Both the position numbers and the translations under genes were made by a program. From positions 124,001-188,000 of the forward strand of contig JAWRVZ010000256.1 of NCBI GenBank assembly GCA_037043235.1: a stretch of 64,000 nt of DNA. The letters are read 5' to 3'. Positions 38,401 to 53,400 of this stretch are shown piece by piece (position 1 is the stretch's first letter; the number at the start of each line of letters is the position of its first letter). The notes below the pieces were generated by a model that was not told the DNA's origin, did no database searches, and saw nothing but the letters and a program-made list of their open reading frames with translations. This DNA comes from Rhodeus uyekii (taxonomy: Eukaryota; Chordata; Actinopteri; Cypriniformes; Acheilognathidae).

Positions 38401-41400
38401 CAACTTAAAATCTGCATTTGTAGTTATTAAACTACAAACTCACAGTTGACCTGTGTGTGCTTGGCTCTCTAGTATTACTAATAAACACAAAACAAAATGT
38501 AACGGCAACCTGACATCTCTGGAAGGAAATTAAGAAAGGCTCGTTAATCAAGCTAAATCTAAAATAAAAATTAAGAGCGTGATCAGAAGTTTGATGGGTG
38601 TGCTTGTAGTACCTGAGTAGTTAGTGAATTTCTTCAGGTCTTCCAGACAGATGGGTACGTGTGCACCAGAAATCAGTACCTGAAAATAGGTGGACTTAAG
38701 TTTTTACATTAAATGAATTACCACAAATAAGAGTTAAAAGCTGGTGATCTTATTATTACTAATCCTTTCTGATACATAACTGATTGGTTTGTGTTTAGAC
38801 ACATTTTTAGCATAAAATAAGTATATGTGTGTGTGTGTGTGTGTGTAACCAGGTAAACTGCTACCTGAATTTCCTGCTGATCAAACATTCGCAGCCACTC
38901 CAGGTTGACCACGTTGGCCAGGCCCTGTCGAAAGGCCAGGCAGTGTGCTCGGATCTGTTTGTTCAGACGGTAATCGGCCACTAAATGGATGTAGGCTATC
39001 CTGTTGGCTGTGGTAACCGGGATGTCCTTTCCCCCTGGTTTGAGCTCAACCACCTGGAAAAAGACACAAATAGATGGAAGTGTGACCGGCACGGTCTCCC
39101 TGGGTTCAGTGATGATTTAACTCCATGTTGAAAGTGAAACAGTACAGATGTAGAGGAAGTGTTGAAGGCTATTGAGGAATATAATGGAAATGAGTGCACA
39201 TCACCATTTATCTAATGAAGGGGAAAGTAAATAAGTTTACTTTTACTTTGTTACCTTAGTTATTAGAAAAAGTGATTAAAACAAAAAAATGTATTCATTC
39301 AAAATACTATCTATCGGTAACAATTATCATTTGATCCTAAACTAACTAGTCACTACTGAGTTACTATTTAGGCTTAATCGACCACTTTATTCCCAATCCT
39401 GTCATAGTTGTATTGTATTCATTTATTTGTATTATGTATACAGCTTTTCTATTTAATTAAATAGTAATTTAATAATTGTTACTAATGTTTGACCTGAGTT
39501 GAAAATCAATATCTTTTGATAATTCAATACCTCCTTTCATTAGCTATTTGTTAAAAAGAATCTTGAACTTGAATCAAATGTGGAGATCACCTACAATTTC
39601 CCACCATACACCCCAGGCTGAGGTGGTTTTCATTTGTTTGAAAGTGAGGAGTAGCACTACTAGATATGCTGGATGACTGGTTCATATACTATGCTACACA
39701 GTTTTCTCCCAGCAGGTATGTTTGAGCTGGTCAATAGAGAAGTTCTTTTAGAGAGATCTAGACAGAGACGTGCTTTATCTCCATCAGCCAAGACTAACAA
39801 CAGTTAGATCAATCATTAACAATGCCAGAGAATGAGATGGAGAGAGGAGACACAAAAGACAAACAAAAGAGCACAAAAGGGGGGAAAAAGACATGTTGTT
39901 CACCTGTGCTTCCCCAAGATCATTATTGACTATGGTGAAGTTAAGGCCCAGGTCTTCCACGTCACCTTCATAGCTCTTGAGGAAAAGTAGGTTTCTGTAC
40001 ATCTCTGGGTCTAGAGATGCCAAATGGTGGATGTCCACTTCTGCACTGGTGCCTAAAAGCTTGGACAGGAAGAAACTGGCAAAAGGCAATTCCACTAGCA
40101 TGTTTTCATACAGCGCCTGGGAGACAGAAGAGAGAGAGAGAAATATATTTAACTAAATATAACCCCCAGGACTGTTAAACACTGTGCAATGTACAGAGAG
40201 GTGACATGAGACAACTAAGTGGTAAAATTGTGACAACATTTCCATCCTGTGGGCTTATCTGCCCCAAATACAACTAACGCTTTATATTGAAAAAGCTCAA
40301 ACTTTAAACACATCAACTGTATCCTTAACCTGTTGTTCCATTAAGAAGCACAAGGATGGTGAGTCATAAAAGCTAAAGTACCACAACAGTCCTAAAAAGA
40401 CCATATCTGAGAGCATTAAAATATACAGGCTCTGAATAAATGATTGCACTAAAATCCCTCAACCACATAAGCTAAATGGATTATAAATTTCCCAAATCTC
40501 CATAAATGCATGCATCTAAAACACACACACGCAGGCTGTAAATCATAGCACTTTCTAAACACAGGTTAAATGTGTAGCTTGAAACATGGGGCATTTTTTA
40601 TGCAAAATAATCCACTTAGCAACATTCTTCCCACGAGCCCTGTTGTGGGAACATATGTGCTGCGCCCTCCTGAAACCTATCAATAACGTCGCTCCTGGGA
40701 AGAAGCTGCAATAAGGATATGGAGGCACAACGCAGACTATTTTTCAAACCTTCACGTTATTTATGGGTGTTTATTGCCAGAAATTGTGCCAAAATGACTT
40801 GGGATAAAAAGGATTAATGAATGGCCAGGCCTTTTAATATAAGTGAGTGCAGTGGCAACGCAATTAATGCAAATTGTGGCACCATCAGGAGAGTAAACGC
40901 CAACAACTTAGCAGCTGCCTTCTGTTTCTGCCAAATAAATTTATAAATTTACAACATTAAGAATCAATAAAAAAATTTAACACACTTGCCATCAATCAGT
41001 AGTTCTGACCTTCTCTTTCCTCTCTGTTGCCCTTTGAAGAGGGACAGTTAAGCACTGCTTGTTGAACTACAGAACATGTGGTTGGTGTGTGTGTGTGAGA
41101 GAGAGACTGTGACTCAGTTTGTATTTGAGGGCATGTGTAGAGTAGAGAGTGAAAACAATTCAACAGGGTAATCCTACACAAGGGTGAGTCTTCAATTAAA
41201 TGTCTGTAGCATGCCTTGATACTTCAATAAAAAGCCTAAGTATCCACTTACAATATTGTGAAAACACCATTTTCATCTACATCATGATCTATAATGCACC
41301 AGCCCATGATGTCTACCCGATAATGACATGTAATAGAAATTCTACAAATTAAGATTGAAGAATTTATTTGTCATATACAGAATACAACTTGCAGTGAAAC

Positions 41401-44400
41401 AAAACCTGGTCAGCTTCATTGACTAAACCTAATAAAAAATATTCATGAAAAATAAAAATCATGAAATACCTAAATGGTAGCTGGAAGTGATAACATAAAT
41501 ATGGGTTGCAAAGCTAATGCTGTAGGGCTCAACAGGATTTTTACCCCCCGGCTGGTCTAGTAGGAAAAGAAGTTTAGGGTTCATGCAATATGTGACCCTG
41601 TCACCAAAAAAAAAACAAAAAAAAAAACTACTGACAGATTTGGACAAAACCTTTGATCAATACCAGCAAGAAAACATTACCATGGTGACAAACTGGCAGA
41701 ATTGCGAGAAGAAAAATCTATGTACCAGAGAAACTGCAATCGGCAGAAGTACGTTTGTAAGTTTTTGTGTGTCTTTGATGGACCACAATTGTAATCTATA
41801 CCGACCGCCTTTATAACAGCACTAAACAAACATCAATATCCCACTCAGTCTGCCACTCCTTCACATATTTATGGAGAGAGAAGGAGGGTTAATTGAAAGT
41901 CAAATTCAAATTAATCTCGTCACCTTAATTGCTTTGCCCATTACTAAGAACTGGGGGCAATTGAATGGAATAAGATCAAGAAAGTAGTAGGGTGGGGCCA
42001 GCCATTTCTCAGGGTAGGAGCTCAGTTATGTGCCTTCCATCGTACAAGGTGTGTGTATGTGTGTGTGCATTATAGCTCTCTAATAAGTGGCCTGAATTGC
42101 CTCTTCACAAGTGGTGTTGATGCCCGTGACTGTAAAACAGATCAAAACTCTATTACCAGCGGCACGGATCCGGTTATTTATGGTGCTAGCTGATTTAGCG
42201 TCTATGGCCAAATGCGATGGCTACACAAACAGAGACGGGAAATCATGGGCTAATGGAGTAGCCTAATTGAGCAGCGAGCTTCTTGGCATGAGGTAATTCA
42301 TCTACCCTTCCCCCAGTCAATGTGCTTTGCGATAAACAATCCTGGGCATACGCATTAATGAAACTTTAAAAACATTAGCACCTAATAAATACCAGTAAGC
42401 GGGCACACAAAAGAGATGGCCCAAACAATAGCATCAATAAATTGTGGCTCAAGGTGTAGCCATTATAGAAAAACACTTGGCAAAATTAAGATAATCAAAG
42501 AGTTATCAAAACGGTTTTATTATAAAACCTTTTCCACTTATGAACCATTTTAACCATTAAGAAATCAGCACACACTTCTTATTTCAAATGCTTTCAATCC
42601 TGCTCCAAACAAACACTATGTAATGTTATATACAGATTCCTGCAATGTTCAACAGTAAAAAAAAAACCCAGTAAACTGACATTTCTGTAGCTAAATTAAA
42701 GTTTCTAAACTACTTTGAGGCCGAATACATTTAGACAGTAATGTAATGGTTAGAAAGTATGACTGGCAAACCAAAGGTTGCTGGTTTGATTCCCTGGAAC
42801 GGCAGGAAATTACTGAGGTGCCCTTGAGTAAGGGTGTGTGTGTGTGTGTTATTACACTACTATACACTACTCTGGGGGTGTGTGTGTGTTCACTACCGGT
42901 ACTCCTAACGTGTGCGCACTAACTTGGATGGGTTAAATGTAGAGGACAAATTCAAAGTATGGGTTCCCATACTTGGCCTTCACATGTCACTTAACTTAAT
43001 ATTTGAATGACCTTATTTGTGTTTGACAGTGTATGTGACTGAATAACAAATGAAACAACAGGAAAAAAAGTTAAACAAGACAACCCAAAGCAAGTGTTAT
43101 TAAATTATTAACTTGCAGTGAAATATGTTAACTAAATCATGAAAAGATATAGCAGGTGATTAAACTGATTTTGTAATGTTCTTTGGTCTCTGCAGAGACT
43201 AATGCAATACATCAAGTGATCCTTGTGAAACCGGTCTTACCTTTCCCAGTATCCTGCCAAGGAAGTAGTAATGACGGGTGAAGGATTCTCCCACAAGCAT
43301 CTCTGCAGTGGGGCTCGGATAGAGAAGCCCTTCATTAGTTGTCCTGAAGAAGCCTTGGTTAGGATTAAAACCCGACTTCAACAGTTCATTCAAGAACTCT
43401 CTAAATATTCCCCCTCCATCAATGCCAGCTTCATCTAGCCCATGAGCATTGAGCAGATGAACTCTGATCCTCTTCTTGAGATCAGGTTCTGAAATGGAGA
43501 ATGTTCCACAAGCACATAAGAAAAAAACTCTGTAAAGGTATTGTTATATTGCTATAAAGGTATACAGACATTTCCTTTAACCCTAAAACAAAACACAATG
43601 CATATTTCAAAATATAAAACGCCTGTGAAAAATCAATATTGAAAACATTCATATTAACAATTCATTTGCCCTACTTTTAGTTACTACATTGTTGTCGGGT
43701 GAACTACATAAGTACAGAGAATAATATTATGACAAAACTTATTTATATGACAAAATTAGACAATCAAGCTCTAATTAAGTTCTGCTAATCAATCAACAAG
43801 CAATCCAAAATCCTGCATTACACATTCGTTCTTTTCGATAATCTGTTTCACTTGGATGTAGATCACAGTACAGAAAAAAAGAGTGAGTTTTTACACTCAA
43901 GACACCTAGCCCTACATCAAAACAGATTTTGTTGACAGCTGCTATAAATAATTAGATCTAATTCCTTTAATGTCTCTTCCCAGTGTCTATGAACATTCTG
44001 TGTGCTAATACCGGTAGTTTTTCGTTAAAAGAGCTTTCAGCATATTTGAAGGGGTAGGTTTGCCTTGTTTACCATTCTCAGGGGACAATTTGTCATAAGC
44101 ATCTTCATAGATGTAGTTCCGCCGAATAGTGACGTTAACGCCATCCAAAAAAGGGCCCTCTCCTTGCACCTCCCGCTTATCAGCATAGATCAACTTCTGG
44201 AAAATCTACAAACAGAATGAAATAAATTCAGATTAAAGTCACTTTAAGGATCCGATTTTGAGCATGTGCTTCAATTCACAGATCATTTCATTTTTAGACC
44301 AGAGCTGAGCATAAACTGGACTCCATATCATACAAGTAACGGCTGTCTTACCTTCACCCTCTCCTCAAAGGGCACAACAAATGGTAGTTCAGTGAGGATA

Positions 44401-47400
44401 GCCAAATGTCTCTCCTCCGATACCGACAATGGTGGAGGCTCCAGTCCAACTGTGGGGCGGGGGGACAACAAAACACACACAGAAAAAGAAAAAAAACTTT
44501 TCAACTTTTATTCTTCAAGTCATGAATATCTCCTTATTATCCAATCCTGTTTCTCCATGTACACATGTCCTCTCTAAATTGCAAAAGCAATTAAAAAAAG
44601 AGCAAAAATAAAATATCTACAAATATCATAAAACTACTATCCAATAATTTATTAATCTGATGTTCATTTTACAAGAACAACAAAAGATACATAACTGATA
44701 AGCAATTTACTCTTATCAATACAGAATTAATTTGTCTGTTAAAATCTCCACCTTCATCTATCCTGTTGACAGTCAATTGTTAATGCTTCTCTATTCATCA
44801 TCCAAACAAAGATACTACCACCTTATTTGTCTCATTTGAAGTTTTTCGGCTTTTAAGGAGGAAAGAAAGCACACTGTTGTGAATGAACGGAAGGTGTTTT
44901 CATAATCGTTGTAAAACAAAAATCAAGATTGCAAAATCAATAACAATTGAAATCACACTGCCCTATTTTAAATAGCAATAAAACTTAAATATTCTTTTTT
45001 TAACTGCATTTTTTATCAATTAGATTGATGTGGCTTTGATAAGCATAAGAGACCAAAACATAACCAAAACAAGATTAAACGATAGGGCAGTAAATGGTTA
45101 AAGAGATAATTAACCATATCTGTTGCAAAAGACCTACATCATTTGCATGTGTAGACTTGCACAACCTTGAGTGAGGTCTCCTTCCATCCTTGCAGAATGC
45201 GATATTTACAGAGCATCCCATTAAAGATCACTCAATCCCCCTCTGTCTTTCCTGCCACACACGTTTAATTAACTCGGCAACGATTTGCCCATCCACCTGT
45301 CCTCTCCCTCCATTACAGGGACGTTTGTTTTGTATTATACAAACGTTTCAACCATGGGGGGAAAAACTGCCATAGCAGCAGATGAGAAGTGCCATTCCTC
45401 TAATACGTTGCTTGCAAGGTGGAACGATTCTACTCCATTAGTCAGTCAGTCCTTTCTCTCTCTCCACAAACCAGCCATCAAGGGGCCATCTTGGTGGAGA
45501 AATATGGCGTGCATGGTCAATACAGGAGCCATTCGTCACTACCTTGCAAGTCCATTTAGGGAAATGAAAAAGGTTCGGACAAACAGGCAGCCAGATGTGT
45601 CCAGCCTTAGGCTAATTGAATTTTTAAGCACATATGCTCCAGGGTGGCATGGAAAAGATCAGACATTGACACTAGTTAGCGTTAAGACCCTCCTGAGTAT
45701 TCTTGCTTTGGAATGAAATTGCTTGACAGAAGCCATGTCGTTATTACTATGTTTTTGTTTGTGTTCCTCAACACTTCAAATTTGATGTGGTTGTTCTCCA
45801 TATGTATAAGTCTTACCATCTAATGTGGACTGAAGCGGACCTATACGTCCCATTCTCCTGGTTCTCCACACATGTCTTGCAGAGGGCACATACAGCTGAG
45901 TCACCTACACAAACAATAATATACAAAGCCAGTCACTTCACTACAAGCTATTAGTGAGTCTACACAAATGCATAAACACAAATTATTTATCTAGATACGT
46001 GTACTTTTGTTTATATTTAGGATGTGCCTGAAGCCGAAAATAATAGGGAAAAAAACTTGCTAGATAATAGGCGATAGCCTAATATTTTAGAAAAATCTCA
46101 AAGTTACAATGCAATATTGTGTAATAGCGTGTATAGTGAATGAGTGTAAAACATGAACGCAGCTCCATCAGCCTTGTTGCAGATTCTGTATATTGCCTCT
46201 CAGAAATTAGAGCTTGTTAAGAGAAACACCAACTAAGACACTGCATTATACACATTTTCTAAAATCACACATTTTCTAAAATCACACATTTTAAAAATCT
46301 ATAATGCATTACAAAATATAATGATGTATTTCTGTCTTACTGGAGCTTGCGATTCCAAGTGTGTGATGTAACACTGTGTCTACACAGTGTGTGTTGCAAC
46401 AGTGTGAGGCTATCTGTACTGGACACGTCTAAGAAATGTATGGACAGTATCACTGATTATAATGGGTTCTACTTGTTTTTGTAGTTTCTGACCAAAAGGA
46501 GCGATTTCTTACTAAAGCATTATGGTTGAAGATCGAGAGCAGTTTGTCTGGTAAACAGACAAACACACTATACTAAAGAACCTAGCAGTGGAGCGTTGGC
46601 GCTTGAAACGGCAAGATCATGGGTTCGATTTCCAGGGAAAGCAAGTAGTAATAAAAATGTCAATGAATGCAATGCAAGTCGCTTTGGATAAAAGTGTCTG
46701 CCAAATGTATTTAATTAAAAGATTTTGAAATTTGAGGGAATTAAATACAGGAAAAAAACCATTTTATGAATTATACAAGGCATACTTGCTATATGCAAAT
46801 GATGAAGGGAACAAAGTTTTTCGTATGGATTAGACAAAGCCCTGGTTTGTCCCGCCCACATTTGCTTTTATCTAAACATATATGCAAATAATTTTGCCAT
46901 TGCTACAAAATAAAAATATTGGCTTTGCTGTACATCCCTAGATTAAAATTATTAAATCATAATTTCTTAATAAATTGCATTTATTCTTCAAAATCCAAAC
47001 TCTTGCCATTAGCAAAATCTAACTTTCCAGCTTTCAGTGGGTCTTTAATGAGTATCAATCAAAAACATTGCAAACACTTAATTCTTGGATTGTCAGACCT
47101 CAAAATGAGTAATTCTCTTTATTAAATTTTAATCATATGATTAAATTTCTTAAAATAATGTTACCTTGTCTGCTCTGATGTTGACCTCATCAGACAGCCA
47201 GTGACCCGATGGACAGAATGGTCTTCGAATATCTCTGGCTTTGAGCATTTTCACAAGGTTGGTAATCACCTAACACATAAAAAAATAATGTTTAGCCCAT
47301 TGTTCATTCACAATCAGAACAGTGGAAGTTGAAAAGGCTGATATATGAAAAACAAACAAAATAAACTACTGTAATTTAAATTCTAAAAGCAATTTAAAAT

Positions 47401-50400
47401 ATTAAGCTTCTCAAAACAGTTCAGCAATGTATTTTACTGACGTCAGGACACAAATATACACATACTCACTTGTGCAGGGAAAAGCAAAACAACAACAAAA
47501 AACACACACTACAATTCAACAAAATATGCATTTCTTTTTAAACACTGGGTAATTCACAGGTAATGTCAGTTGACTTGATCATAATTTACTTATCAACAGT
47601 TCTGTTTAATTCTCATTTTCTCTGATTACAGTGTCAAACTAACTTCTGGCAAGCCATTTCTAGAGAACACCTATCAATCTCTGACCAAAGAACGTTAACG
47701 CCAAAGAGCCTGTAATAACAGCAAGTGCAAAACTCTGTTGCTGGTGGGCTTGTGGGGCAGGGGGTCCGAAGGCCCTTCCTGTCTAAGTGGAATGAATAAG
47801 CATTGGTTAATTAGCCCATCGGGTTAAGTGCAGGCCTTAATGGGTCTCTCCAAAACTCCTGCGGTGACATCGCTCTCCAAACAGGGCCAAGAAGAAAGTT
47901 CCATTAGCAATATTAATACAAGCTTAGTTGATCATTTTCATTCAATTAACTTCTTTCAATTAAATAGATAGCTCGACAATAGGAGTGATAAAACATCCGA
48001 AGGGACGGCCCATGGCTGGAGGCAAACATTAGTGTGTGAGGGTCAACAGCGTTAGAGCTGACTGTAAATTGCACATTCAATTTGGGAAATGCGTTTCTGC
48101 TGCTTGTACTTCTTTAATGGGTCGTTTTAGCTGACAGGAGGTGTTTTCCGCCATCTTTTGTGGAAATCTTTTAGAGGCTTTTGTGTGCTGTACTGACTCG
48201 ACCACTGGAACCCGAACAATAAAATGGAAATGAAGCAGTCAGTTAAGTTTACATTTGGTAAACCGATTTCCACTTTAATAAAAAAAATTTTTTATTACAA
48301 ACACAATTAATGTAACCACTTTAAAGAAAGAAAGATGTTTTGTTATGGCTGTTAGAGCAAGGGTGCCACCATATTGCAATACCACAGTGTGCGACGTCAC
48401 AGATTATTTTTGAGGTATTATATGCATTTCTTTACTTTTTGAGTACACACTTTTTTCTTTTCTTTTTTAAATGGAAGACGACGAACTTGAAAGGACTGTT
48501 CAGCCCATAATAAATCGAAGCGATGAAAGCGAAGACGGAAACACTGGAGCATCCTTTTAACAACAGGTTAGCTAATTGTTTTCGAAGGTGAAAATAAAGT
48601 GTTACAGACCAGTACTGGTGAATTTATCATTTATTAGAGGTGCTCTTTAGTTTTCAACTGCATTAAGTGATGTTCCCACTCACCAAATTAGACAATGCTG
48701 TTCTTTTGTGATGCATTTTCCATTATTAACTATAATTCACCAGTAGTGGTAAGTAACTGCTTGGTTCATTGGTCCATTAAGGTCAGATTGTTCTCTCCAG
48801 TTTGTTTTCAATTAGGCCAAGACCTAAAAACTGATTATTTTAGTATAGATTGAAGAGTGATTGAAGCAAATCAAACTGATGGAGAAAATAAACCAGGTTC
48901 CCCAACAAATGCTCCAAACGAACTGTGTGTGAAAAAGCCTTAAAAAAGACTGAACAAATGTTTTTGCACTTTTTTCCAACAACACCAACAATTATCTTTC
49001 TACTGAATCTGAGCCCAGTTTTGATGATATATTATGTAAATCTGTATACTTGTGTGCGTATATAGCTGAATAAATGATGTAATCAATAGTGGGCAAATCT
49101 ATTTTTCCTTATGTTGTTTTGAACTTATTTGCTAAATGAAGAATCTATACTGACAGTTGCGTGAACTGGATTAGATAGCAGTAATCACAGTTTGAAGAAA
49201 TGTGTGATATCAACAAAATAAAATAATTAATAAATTAAGATGTCATTCGTTCAAGGGAAACATCTTTTTAAAATGTAAATGTTAACAACATGCTCCTGGA
49301 GACACATATATACTGAGATGTACTGTATAATGAATAAATTCACATTAGTTTTATAAAGTGACCAACCTCGAAGACATACATTTATAAAATATGCTCTAAG
49401 TTTTAACTGTCAGTGTTAAAAAGCTCTACAAAATTGAGTTAAATGAAAAGACAAAAGTAGGTGAATGAGCTGTCAACAGCAAGTAAGAGATCTGGTTAAA
49501 CCGCAAACAAATAATGAACAAAAAGCTGAAACTTGACGTGGGGATGGAACTAAGAACATGATGGAGGAAAAGAGCGATTGAAGACAGCTGACTAATATCC
49601 TAATGCCGTTATTCAGTTCACTTAGCCTTGGCAAACAACCTATTAATTTCCCGAGTGAGTGGTCTTCCTGCCTGGCTGATCAGCACTGATGGCCATAACA
49701 GATGCTGAGACTATTCGCCTCATTAATTGTCAACTCATCTAATTAGTTCATCAAAGACGTTGTTAGGACTGCTAATACAGCGCCTGGTTAAAACTAACGC
49801 CGATCATCCACTGGAGATATTATCCGCACTAATAAATTTATAATAAGGAATAGTGAGAATCTTCTCAGTACTGGTCAAGTTTAATTCCTTTCTACTACAA
49901 CACCTTATGGAAGTTAATTCTGCATTAACAACAGTTACACAACAAGAGAGAATGAAATATGGAGTATATCACCTTAAAAAGCTGGACCCATCTTTTCTGC
50001 TGAGCTTGAATGCGCTGCTGTACTTGGCTGTTGGTTTTCACCCCGACACTACGGAACGCTGCTACATACTCTTCTTTGTGCTCCGTCTTAGTCTCAGGAT
50101 AGGCCAACTTAATGATTCCCAGACACGCGTCCCGCAAACACCGGGACAATGTCACCAACTCAGCCAGAGAGAAGGGCATCATCGACGACTGGCTCTGACC
50201 TGCCCAAGCAATGAAAAACATTTAGAATTGGTTTAAATGTGTTTTATTCAATTTAATTCTATACAGTTATTAATACATTTCCGCAGAATAAGTGTTACTA
50301 CCATCTGCTGAGCTGCCAAAAAACTCGCTGTCATGCACAGAGATGAGTGAATGACTGAAGAGTGAACTGAAGAGATAGAAGAGAGGGATGATCCTGTTGG

Positions 50401-53400
50401 AATCCTCCGGAGACATGGGAGAACCTCGGGACATCACCTGCAACAACGGAACCATAGAGCTACACAAAAGAAAAGAAAAATTTATTTGTTAATGTGACAT
50501 TCATGAAATATACATTAGAAAAGAACAATGTGGAAAACTCACCCCGTGATCATTTTAGTCTTCATAGATGTGATTAAATGCCAGAGATGTCTAAGAAAGC
50601 GAGCATTGAAGGCTAAACTGTACAAAAGCCTAAAAAAGGACAAAAAGACAAAATAAAGACTTTTTAGCCACAGTACACCAGCTAAGATGCCAATAAACAT
50701 TATGTAGCCTAGGCTACACACACATAATACCATTACTGAACAATTCCCCAACACTTTTAGTTCAAGGTGCTACAGGAACTATGCTCATCTCTAATGGTCA
50801 AATAACCACATCTCCTGGTCATAAAACCCAAACTTCCAGAAGGACTCAAAGTAGAAAAAAATATAAACAACCCAGCGAGCTGGAATTTCTAGTCTTTGTA
50901 TGTGACCACAGGAAAGATTAAATGAGCCATTAAGCTTTATTTAGGTGAGGCACCTTCCATTAGTAAACTAGCAGACTGCTTCAGAGTCGTAAACAAACCA
51001 GTGGTTCCTGTGGGGGCTCCATTTACGTTAATGACAGCCAGAGAGACAATGTAGCACAGCCACAATTGTCTGACCATAGAAGCAGTGCTGCTATAACAAA
51101 TTAGATACTGTGCTTAGGCCAACCAAATCATTAAACCTAACAGCCGTCACACCAGGGTGTGAGGACTCGCTCTGTTGGTTACTGCATGCTTGTTTTGTGT
51201 CAAGGGGTGAAAGAATAAATAAAGCATAATTGGAAGTAATTAAGGGAGAAAGGAAGATTAAAGTTTGGGTAAGGTTAGGTAAGAATGTGTACATGCACCT
51301 TACACACACACACACACACACACACACAAAGCACTAGTCTCCAATATGACTTATGTCAAGTGACACTTCTACAATAAAATAAAACAATTGCAGAACTCTC
51401 ACTGAGAAATGGATGTAACCCTTAGAAAAGCTGACAGCCCTGTGACTTAAGAGTGACTGGTCCAAAAATTAAATTAAAATCCATAAATACAGGGAAATAA
51501 GTACACCAAAATGTTATAAAAAGTGAAACTGATACACAAAGCAAAATGCTATCTTTTTTTTCTTCAATATAATAAATATATGAGTTTATAATAAAGTTAA
51601 GGACCAAATACAGTAAAGTGAGTTTACAGATTATGTATGTTATCTCAGCATCACAGGTTTTTGAGAAATAGCGTGAGCACAATAAATTAAACGTTTAGAA
51701 AATTATTAATTCATTGCTTACAGGCTTCAGATAGCATATATTGTTTAAAAAAACATGACTATAATTTTTACTGTAAAAACCTGTTACTAAATACAGGAAA
51801 AGGCTGTGATAGATCTAACCTTAGATTTTGTGTCACTTTACATCAAAATGCTTTTAAATCTGCCATTTTTGGAAGTAAAAAGAAATCTATCTTATAATTA
51901 ACAGTGAAAAGTATAAAATTAAAAGTATAAATTATGCTTTTCACTGTTGATAAAAAATTATACATACACACAAGCTTTTAGCTCAGCTTGTGGAAAAGCC
52001 ACTTGCAATGAGCATTGATTCATTATGTTGTTTTCCCTTTACCACCAGAGTTGTTATGGTGGATGCCAGTGAAACGCATAAAACTGATCTTCTTAGCATC
52101 GCAAGGCTGCTGGATTTAAAGATTTTAAGAAAAGAAAAACAAATGTTTACATTTTACTGTTTTTTACAGTGCGAGTTTGACATCACACAAAATATCCAAA
52201 AGTCAATTTCACTGAAAAAAAAAAGTGTCTAATAGCTACTACTTTTTTATCATTAAGATCATGGAAGGAAAATGAATTTGCACTTGTATCTATTATTTAC
52301 ATGAACAACATGTTTGTTTGTTTCTATTCTTTGGTTCTAGTCATAATTGAAAAATAATTTTCATAGTGTTTGTAAACAGTTACTTACAGCACACTAGCTT
52401 TAAAAACAGCACGCCATTTTCACTAACACAGTTTTGATACTATAATGACCTTGTTTAATGTAAAATATAGCCATGCTCTTCATTTTAAAATATGATTATG
52501 TTTAAAAGGCAACTAAGTTTGCACGCTCACTGGGCGCTTCTTTAAAGGTTGTAAATCAGGGCCAGCTGTTATACCTCTTGTAAAGCCATCCCATCCACTC
52601 CTGGAGGAATTAATCTTCCTAGGCCAGCTAATTATTTTGTACAGATATCCGATAATGATAAAGTAGTAAAGGCAGGATTTATGATAAAAGCTTTCTCTTC
52701 TGGACGGAGCTGTAAAATATAAAAATACCACCAAACAAAAATATTCAGGGGGAAAAAAAGGTAAGTAAAGAATATGAAAGAAAAAATAAGGCTAATAAGT
52801 GGTTTAGGCCATTTATAAAACAAATCAGAACAGGCAAACCATGTTAAAGACATCAAATGAGCAAGATTATGGAGGAAGTTTAACGTGTCATACAGAAACC
52901 TGTTGAGTTTTGAGTCAAATGAGGATGCATGCTAGATTTTTTTTCCCCATATAATTCTGATTACTCTATATTGCCATAGAACAATTAATGTGTTTTACAA
53001 AGGTACTTTTACTTAGACTAAAATGGCATATAACTTTAGTATGTGAAAACACCATTTTAATTAAACAATGTGCAAAATGTGTGTAAAATCTATTTATCAA
53101 GACGTTAAAAATAATGGATAATTTAGACATTGCAAACATTAGCAAAAAATTTGAAATGTGAAACAGTAAAAATAACAAAAGTAAAAAATAAATAAAAGTA
53201 GCTTAAACCACAGCAAGAACTGATTTAGCCAGATTAAACACAGAGTGTGTGGCAGTTATGGATGGATGGATTTTTTTTATTGGCAGTTCAGATTAACACT
53301 GGCTTAATCAATCAAATATCTCCCTCAGACATTTTTCCCTTTCTTATCTTTCATACCACCTCTCTCCATCACTTTCCTTCTTTCTCGGGTTGTTTCTGAT

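Noticed and set aside
38718..39092. 124-residue minus-strand frame as an independent gene
   Set aside because: It is the ube3c exon 39053-38865 extended into flanking introns, including a GT repeat read as HTHTH.
42735..43000. Possible tRNA gene from the A and B box match
   Set aside because: No cloverleaf can be completed and the body and tail are those of a SINE.
45285..45716. 143-codon open frame antisense to ube3c
   Set aside because: No recognisable domain, no good start context and no splice partners. It overlaps a block of complex sequence that is more likely non-coding and constrained.
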